The notes under the pieces were generated by a model. That model was not told the DNA's origin. It saw only the letters and a list, made by a program, of their open reading frames with translations, and made no database searches. 64,000 nucleotides of DNA. It comes from Siniperca chuatsi. Taxonomy: Eukaryota > Chordata > Actinopteri > Centrarchiformes > Sinipercidae. The stretch spans positions 15,028,888-15,092,887 of the forward strand of contig NC_058053.1 in the NCBI RefSeq assembly GCF_020085105.1, given 5' to 3'. Shown piece by piece: positions 14,201 to 29,200 of this stretch. Each line of letters opens with the position of its first letter. Position 1 is the stretch's first letter. The position numbers were made by a program, and so were the translations under genes.

Positions 14201-17200
14201 TTTATAACAGAGTTTGTGGCATATTCAGCCTTGTTTCTTTGCATGCGTCAATTATAGCAAATACATTGGCTGCTAAAAAGTAGTTTGACACCAGAAAGTG
14301 ATGGGTTTGAGCCCATCAGAGACACACTCCTCATGTTTTCTACATGATCCCTTCTTTCCAAATAGATTACAGTGAAATCACAGTGCTCGATAGTATGAAT
14401 ATCAGTACCTCACAAGGTGTCTCCAATTCCTATGTAATCTACTGTCAACTGCCGTGTCTCATACCAAACCGAGTCTTAAAGGTGCATCTTTCCACCATGT
14501 TTGATATCACTGACTGAAAAAAAAATTACATGTAGGGGAAAGCTGTCCTGACAAGCCTTTTCTGTGTGCACTTGAAAAGTGAATGGGGAACTGGGGAGGC
14601 TCCGGTTTTCATGAACTCTGACAAAAAACAACAGTGTTAATTCCCTTATCATTAGCTTAACCTCTGTCATTCCATTTATTTTGTTAAACCACGGAGCATG
14701 AGTGTGCCTTGATTGAAAGGAACCGACATATGCACACCACTGTTGTCCCACATCATTCAGAGAACAAACCTTTTTAGATCCTTAACTACTATAGTGCTGC
14801 TGATTGCACAGGCACCAGCAATTTCCTAACCAACCGCCACCTGAACAATGATGTGTTCAGCTTTCAGGCCCTCCAGCCTTTCAAAGGTGAATCATTTCAC
14901 AGTTTGGAGCGAGATCTCCATAGCAACTCCTCTTTGAAGGGTTTAGAATCACCATCCAATAATTCTATGATCATCGGGCCTTGCCATTCCCAGTGGTTCT
15001 TTTCACAGCGGACAGGCAAGGGGGGCATGAGGAGGAAGCAGGAAGATTCTACAGTCTATTTCAGGCAATTCATCTTGCAGCCCCATTAGAATTCAAAATA
15101 TTGCGACCTTCAATCACCGAGCATGTTATCTGGAGCTGTGGCGATCTCCAGTTAAGATGGGTAGACATTTTTCTCTAATCATCCACGATGAGTGGAGGCT
15201 GACAAAAACTCTTCATTCTCGCTGAAGCAAAATGCTCATTTGAATGCTGTGACAGCACCTCAACACAGCCCGAAAACACACAAAAGGAGGACGATCCCCA
15301 CAGTTAAATGATCTAGATTTAGAATTGCAGTTTTGGTTAAAACGACAACTTACATAAACAAAGAACCACATACAGCACAGGGCAGCTTATTTTCTTGACT
15401 GATTTGTAATGCAACATTACTGTTACACAAAAGTATGGCAAGTGCTAGGACCCAGCTGAGACTGTCGTACAGTGCAGTGTATTTTTGTCCCAAGTATCGT
15501 GTGGGAAGTGAGTCGCTTGCTCGCTTGCTACAACAGAGTGAATCATGGCTGAACATAAAAAAAGATAAAGAAGATAAAGAAACAATATAATGAAACCTAA
15601 CACATGCTACAGTATACCAGGTATCTGTAAGAGTGTAAAAGCACTACTTAGACCTATTTTAAACTTGGTGTTTTTGTGTTCTTGTTGTGTTGAGTCCACC
15701 ACATTAACACAGAACAGACAAGTAAATACCTGTCCAAATTCATCATGGAATAGGAGATAACTGATGAGATTTTTCTTTGCAATTGACTAATACCTTGGCA
15801 GGTGTTTCTTCTTCGATCAGAGGTATTAATTGGAGAAAAATTACAGTGGTTGGCTTGATGGAACCTCAGCAGAAAATATTGTGTCATACAGGATTTGGAA
15901 GGCTTTGAAAATTGATTTGTATTAATATACTATATAGCAAATACTGATATTACCAGAATTACTGTTCAAAGACGCATCATGATGGATGATGGATTAATAT
16001 AAGAAAAATGTGTTCCAACTATAATGTAAGCATTATGCATGTAGGCTAAATAAAAAAGTATTAATGCCAAGCTAATGACAACAGCGTATTAAACTACCAT
16101 CACTGGAACATATTGTTTACTTTCCTATACTTTTAAATATATGCTACTTGATCCTATAGATATCAATGAAGCTAAGCTACGCTCATCTCACTGTTCAGCA
16201 TACCTTAAAGGGTAAATCAGTTAATAGTTTATATTTTTCTTATTGTCAACAAATCCCATGAAGAGACTTAAAGCAAAAATGAATCAATCGCACTAAAAAG
16301 TATCACCTTTGTAGCAAAAACTAGATATACAATAGCATATTCCTCTGTGTCATAGATCTCCATTGTTGTCCACAACCTATTAATAACACATCAATGAGCT
16401 ACACTGTTACACTGGGTGACATGTTCATTACGATGAACATGTCCACTGTTGTTTATTATGAGTCATTCCCACAAACGTCCTGGTGCCTAAAACATTCACT
16501 GGCGCACCACATGTCTATTAATCTGCTGCTAAAAATAGTCCCCAACAAATGGACTATTTACCCCTGTTTGAATAATCCGTGCTAAAAACTACAGTGCCCA
16601 GCTGTTTAAGGAAATCACTCAGACTTTTCTTTTTAAAATGAAACTATATATTTGAGCACCGTTTTTAAAGATTTACATCTTCAGTGGAATGGGTAGGGAA
16701 GTCTGAAAGTATTCAGTAGTGAAAGTATTAAGTTGACTAAAACATTGTTGGTATAGTCTTTTCATGGGACTTATTGACAATTAAAGAAAGACAAACATCA
16801 GCCATATTTCTAATGCGTCTCAATAGGGGGAAAAAAACTAGACCTACAATGAATAAAAGGAGATATCATCATAAGGTATTTTTTGACTCAGCTCTGTATT
16901 TAGCACTATTGCATTAACAATAGTATACTTTTGTATGCCTTTGGAGGATTTCTCTCTTTCAAACAATCTATCTGTGTAAGATTTTCCGCAAAATAAAAAT
17001 CTAATTTCTAATAGTTACTATTGGCTGTTTAAATGAATACATCAACACAACAACTGATTCAGCAACTGAATTGCTGATAAATTTTGTTTAGATAGTCACA
17101 CACTTGGCAGTCACTGGGCTGGGTGTGTTGGATGTGTGTCAAGTTGGAGAATTTGTGAGTTGGTGAGTGATAAGGCAGAATTCTTGGAGAGCAGCCATCA

Positions 17201-20200
17201 CTGGCGTCAGTGGGGAGGCAGGTTGGCCATAAATTATCTCTGTCTGAATAGTCAATCCAGTTTGTTCTTAACGCCTGTAGCTAAACAATCAGTTTGATTT
17301 GATCACTATAAGCGATCGGTGAGTGTGTGATGTCTGAATGATGCAATAACCAAACACAAATACAATGTCAGATTTGGATATTCATCAGGCAATAATGATT
17401 CATGTGGAAGTCGCTGAGGATATTGACGCTTTTTAAATAGAGAAAATGTTTAGAGGTAAGTGAACAGGACCAATTTCTGGAGAGGCACAATTTGTTGTTG
17501 ACTGACACTTTGATTTGATCACATTAGCCCCACCACCAAAAACTGAAATAGGCAGTCAGAGCCTAGCACAAACTAACACACAGCAACTAAATACAAGTTG
17601 GTAACGTTTTCAGATGCAGTTAACAACCTACATAACCTATGTTTGTTTACATGAATAATAATTGTACACAGGAGTAAAGTAGGCCTAAAACACAAAAATG
17701 CATATTTCCATAAGTCAAACTTGTCAATTTTATACTGAATGTGAATATATTTCATACTTACATACTACTTCATACTTTATATGGCCAAATACAATATGGT
17801 CAATAATAAACCTTCAATTATTTGACCTTCAACACATAGGAGTAAGACTTAAACACATAATTAAGGAGTTGTATTTTAAACCATATCCATGACTTTTGAG
17901 AAAATGTTTCAGAACGAAATTGCACATTCATGATTACTGATTTAGCGTTCACTCGCTGCTCATGTAATATTGTTGTGTAGTGACGTTGCAGAACAGTCTG
18001 TCAACCGTGGTGTTTTACGAAGGTGTTTTCCAGGTATCCAAGACTGCAAACCAGCTATAAGGATTATAAGTAGTAGCTCATTGGCTATTGGTTTGTTAGA
18101 TGTTGTACAAGCTGCTGTTACCATGGCAACAGTGTTTACACAGTCTTTTTCAATAGTCTGGATTTTTTACATTGAATTTTGTGAATAAAAAGTATTCCGT
18201 TTGTAATAGAGATCTATGCAGATTTGCTATTTCTTATTTTACCATTTAAAGACTAAGGATGTCATTAGCTTTTGTACTCATCAGAAAACAACAAAAAACC
18301 AAAAGGTACTAGTGTATGATACTGTATTAAGCAGAAACTGGAGTTGTTATTGGCATTCAGCACTATGGTTATGTGGTCGACCCATGACGCCAATCAATGC
18401 ACAACGCAAGACAAATAACTTAAAGGTTTAGGGCTGCAACTATGCACTATCAATTAATCTGCTCATTTTCTCAATTAACAGCTTGGTCAATAAAACATCA
18501 GGACATTTTTAAAAATGGCCATGAGAATTTCCTAGAGCCCAAAGTGATGTCTTCAAATGTCTTGTTTTGTCCAACAAACAGTCTAAAACTCAAAGATAAA
18601 TAGTTTACTACAATGTTAGCCTATGAAAGACAATTAAATCCTCACATTTGAGAAGCTGGAACCATCAGACATTTGGACTTTTTGCTAGAAATATTCTTAA
18701 AACAATGAACTGATTATCAAATTAGTTGCTCTATTAATAGACCAACTCAACTCTATTTAGGATACAGCAATGTAACATCTCTACTGCTCTATAGCGTAGA
18801 TTTCTTGTAATTGATCAGGTTTATGTAGCCTTAAAACTACTAACATTATTTTATAAAATTGAGTGAACTTTCTTGTGTCCGCTTCAGGCAGTAGAGGAGG
18901 AGAGGGAAGAGCCTTAACTTAACCAGGAGTTCAGGTGCTGAAAGCATGAATATCACAGTGAGAGAAGAGTCTACGCCAAAAATAACACCTACTTTCCAGC
19001 TGGCTGCCCACAACCACAGCCAGTCCCAAAGATTAAATGTGCTATACCACAGTATCTTAAGGCTAGATTCTTACTGAGTGTCGTGCAACCGTAAATACGT
19101 CTTCATTAGAAGCGAACCAGAGCATTCCTGCAGTGATGGGGGAGACTGTGTGAGCATTCAAACATCTAATTGCTGGAAACCAAACATCTGGGAATAAGGC
19201 CAGGTGAGCTGGCAGAGTTTCTAGTGGGGAACAGAAGAGCAGATGAAGTAGAACATGTCTGTGTCGTGTCTCAGACAGTGAGGATCCAGCCGTTGTTCCA
19301 GTCACCGCAGAAGCACTGGGAACACTTAGCCTTCAAACCATTTTGTTATGAGACTGGGGAACACCAGTCATTCAAGAGAATCAGCTTTCAGGATGTCATC
19401 GTGCACCTTAAGAGTTTTTTGGAAGGTATTGTTGAAAGCAAATCCTCTGTTTACACAGGTTTTTCAAAGTCATTAGGGGTTGAAAAATATTCATAACGTG
19501 CACACTACTGGGGGAATTTTGAGACATCAAGAGGAAAATCCAGTTAGACTACTCCCTGGAAAAAGTAGAATCTTTTCAAAAGATGCAAATATAAAAGACT
19601 ATGTGGTAACCAATTCCACCTTCATGCCTTTGTAAAACCTCTGCAAAACTTTCATTACTATTTCTTAAACGTCACAACTTCTAAACAAAGGACTGTAAGG
19701 GAATAAAAGACCATAAAGTAATTTCATAGAAGGAATTGGCAGACTATTAGGGCTGATTTCTAAAGTTTAACATAATTTAATTTAATCAGACTCAGGGGTC
19801 AATTGCATGTGTCCTCAGTTTGCATTAACAATCACACAACTGCACCGAGCTGTTTCTTCTTATTAACGCCGAGCATCTCTCTGTAGTATCTTTATAAATC
19901 CTTCTGCTAATTCCCAGACACATAAACATACCACTCCAGACACGAAAAAGTGTGATCCCCCACAACCATATAATCAAGCTTTATAAAAGTAGTGGCTTCA
20001 ACATTGCAGTCTGCCTGACACCACATAGATATAATTACAAAACAAAACCAGCTATGTTTAATGGTTAACTTGTGAAACATACCACATTGTTTCCAAGGAC
20101 TTCACAAGGGTGGAAACAATGGCATGCCAAAGCAGATAACTGTAAACACACACACAGAAGAAGCTTTCGATCTTCCTATTTTCGATTGTTGAGGATGTTT

Positions 20201-23200
20201 GTCGTCTTTGTGTGAGTAGAAACAAAAGGGTTGGCTCTGGGTGAGGAAATGGCACATACATTTACATTTGGCCCATATCAAAGGAACTGAGGGTGTTTTT
20301 AACGATGTACATAAAAATATATATAACTCACATAAGTAACAATAATGGATGTATCACATCATGTACATTAGTATCTCAAAAACTTACTGATTAAGAATAA
20401 GGTTGAGAATATTTTATATTTTTCTTACTGTTAACAAATCTCGTGAAAAGACCAAAACCAACAATGAATTTATCTTACTAACAAGTATTAACTGTGTGGC
20501 CAAAGCATAATATATCTTATTCCTCTTTGCCATAGAGCTCTATTGCTGCCGAAAAAACTATGAAAAACACATTAATCAGCCACACTGTTGCACTGGTTGA
20601 CATGTTCCTTCATTACCATGAACATGGGCACTGTAGTTAATTTTGAGTCAGTCCCACATACACCGCCCTGCTGCTGTAAAGACTCACTAGAGCACCAAAT
20701 GTGCATTAATCCGCAGCTGAAAATAGTCCTCAACAATACACTGTTTATTTTGAGTAGTACTTAAAAAAAAAAAAAAGAAACTATATATTTGCGTTGTCTA
20801 GAAACAACTGAGAGCCACAGAAAGGCTAGGGAAATCTGAAAGTATTGAGAGACGGACTAACACATTGTTGTTTTTGGTCTTTTCAAGGGATTTATCACAA
20901 AAAATATAGACATATATTTATCTCACCTTACATGCAAGTATTACAGTGGGTGGTCTTCCAGTTCCACTTCTCACAAACTACACAGAGTCAAAGGCTATTT
21001 GAAAACTGTGCTGGAACAGAAGTAATACACTTGTCAGTGATACACAGAGACAACTTCGGAACAATATAGGAAAATGGCCTCAATCTTAACCCTTTCTATC
21101 CGGCCGTTCCATGCCTGCCACCACCGACCCTCTAATCAGAGCTCCTTTCACTCAGTGGGAAAGTCAATAACAGCATACAATCAGTAAACAACAACAGCTA
21201 TTTTTAAAGGGGCCTCTGCATTCATTTCAGTTGCTGTAATTTGAATTATTCTAGCGTGTAACACTTAAATTGTGTAAGACAAAGACCATGTCAGAAACAC
21301 AGAAGAACTTGAGACAGAGGGAGACCTGGAAAGTGATTTGAAGCCTGCCTCACTGAGGGACAGACTGAGGGAATTATTTGCTGAAATAATCACATTTGTA
21401 TGTATATACATTATTTTTATTATCATTACCATGATTGTTGGTAAGAAACAAAAAGGAAAGGAAAATAAAAGGAAACCTTCATTATCATAATATGTTAATT
21501 AATAACGTACTTAGCTCCACTGTACCCAAACTTAATCAAAAGTGGCATTAGGAATCATATTTAAATAGCATGTGGTGCTCCTTGTTGTAATGTTTCCAAT
21601 CCTCAGAATATGCTACTGATTGTGTGAAGCCTAAACCAGGCACAGACCCTTTCACTTTCCACTGCTGTGATTCTCATTCAGGGAGCCTCTCAGTAGGAAT
21701 GTGGGGTTTGGTCTGACTTCATTAATCCTGACTGTTATGTTGATCTTGGCACCCACCACACAAGATGCCCTACTAGCAAAGCTATAGCACAACCAAGGCC
21801 TTTGCTTTCAAAAAGCTGGTACTGTAGCTATTTATTATGACCAAATGTTGCCAATGCAACTGCTTTAGCTACAGTATAAAATATTAGACAGGACTGCATA
21901 TATACTGTAAGTTTAATGTGATTTGTCGATGATATGAACCCTCAACCTGTGACTTACGTGTCATGTGGAAGATGCCGTCACAGGCGCTGATATGAGACAG
22001 GAAGGCATTTCCCAGGCCCTGGCCATCATGAGCACCTTTCACCAGGCCAGCTATGTCAACAACATTAAGGAAAGCAGGGATTTTGCTGCAACCCAGGAAG
22101 TAAAAGGAAAAAAGGTCAGCCACTTAAGACTTAAAACATTATCAATATTATTTTAACAACAACATAAACCACTTGCAATCCAATACAGCAGTTCTCTGTT
22201 TGTGAAACTTCTAATTTTGTATTCAATTTAATTCGGTGCCAGATAGGTGCCGATTAAACTAGATTTTTTTAGTTTGAGATGTTATTGTATTGGATTGCAT
22301 TAGATTGTACGGTGCTCCTCCATATATGTAAAAGTGGTGGACAAAATACCAGATATTCTTTTCAATATAATGAATGTTTAATACAAAACGACCTCAAATT
22401 ATGGCCTCAAAAAGTGCTGTAGAGTTTAGTCAACACAAAAATAACTAAATAAGTCTTAACACAAAGTGGACATCTTAAAAGAATAGACTAGTGTCATTCT
22501 ATATTTTTCTAATTTTTAACAAATCCCATGAAAAAAAACAAAAACAATATTGTGTTAGTCCATCTCTCAATACTTCCTGACTTCCCTACCTTGTATGCGA
22601 CACTCAGCTTCAAGCCCATTAGTTCCAACTGAAGATGTAAATCTTTAAAAACAGTTTTATTTAAAAAAAACAAAAAAAAAAGGCTTGGTAATTTCCTAAA
22701 ACAGCTGGGTACTGTAGTTTTTAGCAAATGTTACTCAAACAGTAGTAAGTAGTGCATTTGTTGGTAAGTATTTTCAATCGCACATTAATACACATTTAGC
22801 GCTCTAGAATTTACGGCAGCAGGATGGTGTACATGGGATTGACTCAAAATAAACTGCCCATGTTCATGGTAATTAAGGAACATGTCACACTGATTAACAG
22901 TGTGGCTCATTTATGTCTTAGGAAAGGTTTTTGGACAACAATAGAGGTCTGTGGCAGAGAGGAATAAGATATATCACAGGCAATACTTGTTAGCAGGATC
23001 AATTAATTTTTGGTTTTGGCCTTTTCATAGGATTTTATTTTTAAAAATTACAATTATATAGAACACTACCAGTCGTTATAAGCCCTCATTACTGGTGTAC
23101 TTATTTCTTAATAGCAGTGGAATCTGTTTTGCACATGTTTAAGTTACGGTATAGAGAACATACAGCATAAGTAGGACAGAACTGAGTACAAGCTTGCTAG

Positions 23201-26200
23201 TTAGATTCATACTGCTCTTTGAAAAGCAGGAGCTTAGTTCTTGTGACTAAAATTCATGCGTTTAAATGTTCTGTGCTATTCAACATACCAATTCTTGTCA
23301 GTCAAATAGAGGCATCTCGCTAGTAATTTGTCAGTATAGCACAGCAAATCTGAATTCAACCTGCTTTAACAGCCTCTAAAAATGTGTATGAAAACCAGGT
23401 GTTGGAGATTCAGATGCTTTAGCTTTTTCCTTAACAGAAAACCTTGGAGAACAGCAGCAGTCATACATCGTACAGAACTAGCAGCCACATGTCAACAACA
23501 TTGTTATATGTTTCCTCATACCTATAGCAAGAAGACTGTCAGAGACTACAGATCTGAAGTGTGAATAATAGGTGAACGATGAGACCCCATACCTGGCAGG
23601 TTTGTGGAATTGGCAGAGGAAATCATAGCGTTCATCTGGAATGGGCACTCTGCTTTCATTTGGGTCAATGGTGCAGAAGGGGAAATTTTCAGCTGCAGCC
23701 TGATTCTTTGTCAGCACGTTGAAAAAGGTTGACTTCCTGAAAATAAAAACAGCAGTGAGGCCAATCCATCTAAAAGTGCTGCTGTGTAGAGCCTGATGGT
23801 TCGATAGTATGATCCTGAAACACGTAAATCATGCAAGATGCAATTTTTTTATTTTCTGCACAAGGAAAAGGTTATTCTAATGGATTGAATATTTGAGCAC
23901 TTGAATCAAAAATACTCTGTAACATACTATGCCCAATTACAAGGTCAGATAATCCCATAATAGATCAATCAATTGTACATGGAATTAAGGGGCAAATTAC
24001 ATTTCTGATAGATCTCAGCTGTTGAACGGGATCAGCCAAACACTGCCCCATGTTTTGATCAGTGAGAGATTTATTTTCTATGGCACATGCAGCTCAAGTG
24101 TACTTCAAAAATCTACAGACAATGGCAAGTGTCTAAGAGTAATAATGGCATGGCAGTTAACTATAATCCAGGACTTTCCATCTTTATCCCCTCACTCGGT
24201 GCTTCACATTGAAATGATTGTTTGTTAAGTCCTATAGGCATTAAATTGCTCAAGATTGCTAAAGAGCATGCATTAATACCTTATATAAAGCTAGTATGTT
24301 TCTCTAACACACTTGACAGTTATTCTTGGGTCACCTTGGGGGTAAAAAGAAAGAATCCACGGTAACACTACAACCATCATCATATAAGAAAAATGTCTTA
24401 ATAATATAAATAATTACACAGCAAATAATGTGCGTACTTACTAAAATGCAAATTAGATTTAGTATCACAAATTATATTTGACTCAGAGTCAAAATACTTT
24501 GATCTTCTGACTCTATTAACATTAAAGCATATTTGGGGGCTAAAGGGGTTTTTAACATCTCACTAATGTTTTTTATTATTAGTAAAATATATAATTTGAT
24601 AATACTTGTCTTATAAGGCATATCGGTAAATAAACATGCATTGTGGGTTTCAAAATACAAGTGAAGGATCCCTTTGGTTGGTGCATACTTCTCCGTCATA
24701 GCCTGCTATGTCTTTTTAGCTTGATTAATTAATCAGAGTCAAACCCTCCAATGGACTGTTTGACCCATATGTCCTGGAAGAAGCTGCAGTGAGTCCAAAA
24801 AACAAACATGTAGCAATGACTTTCTAACATTTGTAATTCCAGGGTTGATAGAATATTATTAAGTGGAAACATTTATCAATAATTAACAGTTGTGGCCTGA
24901 AATCAAAATATGTCCCGCCTTCTGCTATAGAATAGGGGTTAAGAGAGGTTTTTCCTTTTGTAAACTAAGCTAAATACAAAGTTAAGATGGAAGAGGAGAA
25001 ATACTAGGAAGAAGAGAACTGTACAGTCAGGACACACACTATTTAAATTGGTGATTTTGCAAATCATTCCCTAATCACACATATACATTTTCCTACATAG
25101 ATTCATTTCTTCATAAGGGGTCAGAGTGCAGGGTCAATTTGTAAGACAACAACAAAACATGTTAGCTGCACATTTGCCATATATCAAATGGGACTATGTT
25201 TCTAATAAATTACATTACCCTTGCTATGGTTGATATTTATATCAACAACACTTCATATCAGAAGATTCTAGATTCTTTGTTTTTCTGGTTGAATGGCTTG
25301 TTAATTTTAATCATCTTGGTTATCCTCATTCAAAGCTGCTTAATTCAGTTTCATAATGACACTGTTAGATTGTTTCTCACCACCAAGCCACTCTGAATAC
25401 ATGAAAAGTAAAAATGTAGGCTAGCTAATGAGCTAATTTTGTATGTCTGTGGACACACACAGACACGCACACACACACACACACACACACATACACACAC
25501 TTAGGACATATACAGGACAGTATGTTATACAATATTGTCCCATATATGCAGTATATTTATAGAAATATGGGAAAATGTGGGCATATTAGTTAATAGAAAT
25601 TCACAAGATACAAGAAGTTATTATCTAGAGATTAATTGTTCACATTGGCTTCTTAGTTTATGTCTGCTACATATACTGTACATGGAGACACGACAAGCAC
25701 AAGTGCATAATGAGTTTCATAACGGGTTTCTGATGCACTATATAGGCAGACACCCATTAAATTAAGTCTAGGTGACCTGGAGGAGTTTTAAGACTGACTT
25801 GAGGCAGTTAGGCCATACTGTACATTATGTCCCAATAAGGGGTTATATGGACAAGAATAAACTTTTTTTTGTGACTTTTGAGCGGAGAGAATGGTAGTAA
25901 ACAGAACATGTGCTGGTCTAAGTGTGGAAATAGCTGCAAGGTTGGCTGAATCACACTCTCAAGTTTCCCATGTGTGTGAAGGATGGTCAGTAACGCCCAA
26001 CTAACAGCAGGCTGGCATCTGCATATGGTTCATTCATGAAGAAACCATAGGAGGGTTGACAAGTTGTGCTTTGACACAAATGTGGTACGGCAGGCCACAA
26101 CCTCAATGAGTTTTACTTCTTAAACCAGAAAGAAATTGTGGTTTTGGTGGGGTAAGAAATGAAAACACTGGACACAGAGAGTTGGATGTTTGTGCAATAA

Positions 26201-29200
26201 GCTCCAAAATCTAGCAAAACAGCTAAGACACAATACATATGAAGAAGCAGAGAGTGTTAATTCTCCATTATCAATATCCAGTATCTAAATACATAAATAG
26301 TCCTGTGAAAAATACCCTCAGCCTGTACAGTAACTGGATAATGTCTCGACATCATGGGCCTTTCTGTCCCTTCAAAACCTGCAGTTTTCAGGTCTTTCAA
26401 AACTTTCTAGACTACTTTAATACAATAGTTCTGTTGAGTTGGAGCTGCAAATAGATGAGAAACTGTCAGCTGAACAGAAGATAACCTATCACTGTGGCCC
26501 TTCCTGTAGCTCAAAGGGGAATACAGGAAAGTCATGTGGGGTCTGCCCTGTGATTATGCTCTGTCGCTGATGTTGTTGAAGGTCTTGGTAGATGCTGACA
26601 AGGTGGATTTGTCTGACCAGGTTTGACATGCAGACAGTGTGTCAGCCTCCTAACACACACTCACATGCCATGTAGTACAGATTCTTGTCAAGTTGTCCAC
26701 CTTACCGATAAAAATCTCTCACAGACTGAGTAACTCTTTGACTCTCCATTTGTCATAAAACTGGTTCATATTTCAGAGAAAAGTTCAAATTGATGTACAA
26801 TCACCATTCACACAATCACATGTCTTATTGCCAGTAAATGCTCGATCCTTCCTGAACTACCTCACATTTTTTCACTCTTCACATCAATTCATTGTGTTTG
26901 ATTACATCACTTGACCAACAAGAACTTGAAAACACCTCAAATAGACTTTTACATACTCCCCATTTCCTGCATCTATGCCTTTAGTAGTTTGTCTTTAAGG
27001 TACCTTCTCTTTAGTTTCACTATTAGATACTCATTGTCAACTTCATTTACATGTACTCCTCAAACACACCCTAACCACTAACATTTTATATGCACCCTCC
27101 TACAATAGCACCATTCTATACAGAAGTAAGAGACAAGATCCGGGACTCTGTTTTACATCCTGAAACTTAAAAAACATTTTTTTTAAAAACAGCTGACGAC
27201 ACATACAAGAATCTCATTGGGTTACAGCTTGCATTCCTTTAGCTCATTGTGCTAAAGCGTTTTAGGTTAGTTACAAAAGGTTACATCATAATTGCCAAAA
27301 AGCATGTCTTGCACATTAGAACTATTCTTGTGGTTGTAAAAAATGTAAAAAGGATGCGATGAGATCAATGAAAAAGAATTATTACGGCACAACAGAGTAC
27401 TTTTATGATGCGTGACTTTTTTCAGTGCCATTTAGTTCTAAAACTATGTATGTTTATTTCTGTAGCTTAAAATTTGATTAATCTAAAATATGTAAAAAAG
27501 TTGCTAGACTTGGCAATAATCTTCTACATAATTATTTTCATCAAAGTGCCACAGATTGTACCTGTGAGGCTGGGGGCTGTTTCAAGCAACTATGGGCAAA
27601 TAGCTATGTTGAATTCTTAAACAAAACACTACTTCATGCAGGAGTAATAGTGTCTGACTGACAACATGCAGAAAGTTGCGTTACTTTGAACACACAAGTG
27701 AATTTTTTTACAGTTTTATCAAAAAAGTATTTCATGTATTGTAGTAAATGTGCTATCTCTGTCAATGTTAGAGTCGTACGATTTGTTGAATCTACAGCAG
27801 AGACTGGCCTGCATGGTGGCTCAGTGATAAGCACTCAAAGTCCTGTGTTCATTTTGTGATGTGGGTTACCTCTGGTTCCTCAGATTTTCTCCCACACTTC
27901 AAAGACATGCAGGTTAGGTGAACTGGAAACTCTGTTTTCCCTGTTATTGACAATAATAATAATAATCCTGCAAAAATGCAGCCCAAAGTGCTTACCAAAG
28001 CAAGATCAGATGAAAATAAACAATAACAATAAGTAAAAAATAGCAATAAGTGAGAGACAAACAAACAAACAAAAAACCCAGCAAAGTTAACCCAAATGAA
28101 AAGCCAAATTAAAAAGATAGGTCTTTAATTTCTTTTTAAAAATTCCAAGGGAGTTAGCTGTTCTAAGATCCAAGGGGAGGGTGTTCCACTGTTTAGGGCC
28201 ATAAAAACAGAAAGCAGCCTCACCAGATTTTTTGTGGGACACTTTAGGAACTTCTAAGGCAGTGGAAGATCTGAAAGCTCTTGTTGGTATGTAAAATGAA
28301 AGGCAGTCACTGATATATGAGGGTGCTAGATTATGTAAGGCTTTGTAGATAAGTAAAATGACTTTAAAATCAATTCTAAAAGATACAGGTAGCCAGTGCA
28401 GCGATGCGAGCAGATGGGTAATGTGATCTCTTTTTTTGTATTGGTCAAAATCCTGGCTGCAGTAATCTAAGTGGCTTGTAATAAAAGCACGTATCAGCAT
28501 AGTAGCGTGGTAGGTTTATTTTTGCTTGCAGTCATACAGTTTTATTCAAATGTAGATGGATTGTGACACATTCTCATCAATAAGATGTCACATAGAATTA
28601 AACTATTTTCTCTAATTGAAAAAACACTGCTGTCATAATAAAACCCACAATCATAAATTTGAGGATACAGAATGCATACTTGTAGTATATATTGTAAAAT
28701 GATCAGAACTTCAACTATTTTATTAAAACTATTGATGTAATACAACTCATTGAAGTCATAGGTTTACCCTCAATAATAACACTTATCGGCTATAACACCC
28801 TAAAAAAGAAGTAAGGTTTGAAGCATTTTGTAAAAGTTCGGGCAGCTCACACACTTTTATTTAGACAGAGGGAAAGTTATGACGCTGGGAAGGAAAGACA
28901 TGGAATGAAAAGTTCTTGTGGGATTTGATCCTTGGATAGTGGGGGCACACGACAGACACAGGTGTCACACAGGTGACAGACACTTCTCGCCTTCTGGCTA
29001 AAATCCTGTACATCATGCTACGTGTCATTTTGCTTGTTTCATTACAAATTGTGGCGTGCACAAGGTGTGAAAGCTCCTTTTGGAGAAACTCCAGCCAAAA
29101 ATGTAAATAAAACCTGAAAGTCGTCTGTATATCTAAATTCACAACGTTGCTTTAAATTTAATCTCTACTCTTTAGTCATGCATTCTACTGTACTCGGCTT

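Larger units (their letters stand above)
9832..21957 (-). other. ola1: ola1 intron 4 (12.1 kb)
   Basis: The largest intron in the window. It holds two MITE copies (16203-16800 and 20390-20912), an hAT-like MITE, two other dispersed repeats (11720-12055, 18428-18745) and two candidate regulatory segments. The remainder is AT-rich with no supported gene. Confidence 0.8.

Noticed and set aside
25196-25396. Hydrophobic 66-codon plus-strand frame
   Set aside because: AT-rich codons alone give Ile/Leu-rich peptides; inside an ola1 intron with no supporting signals.
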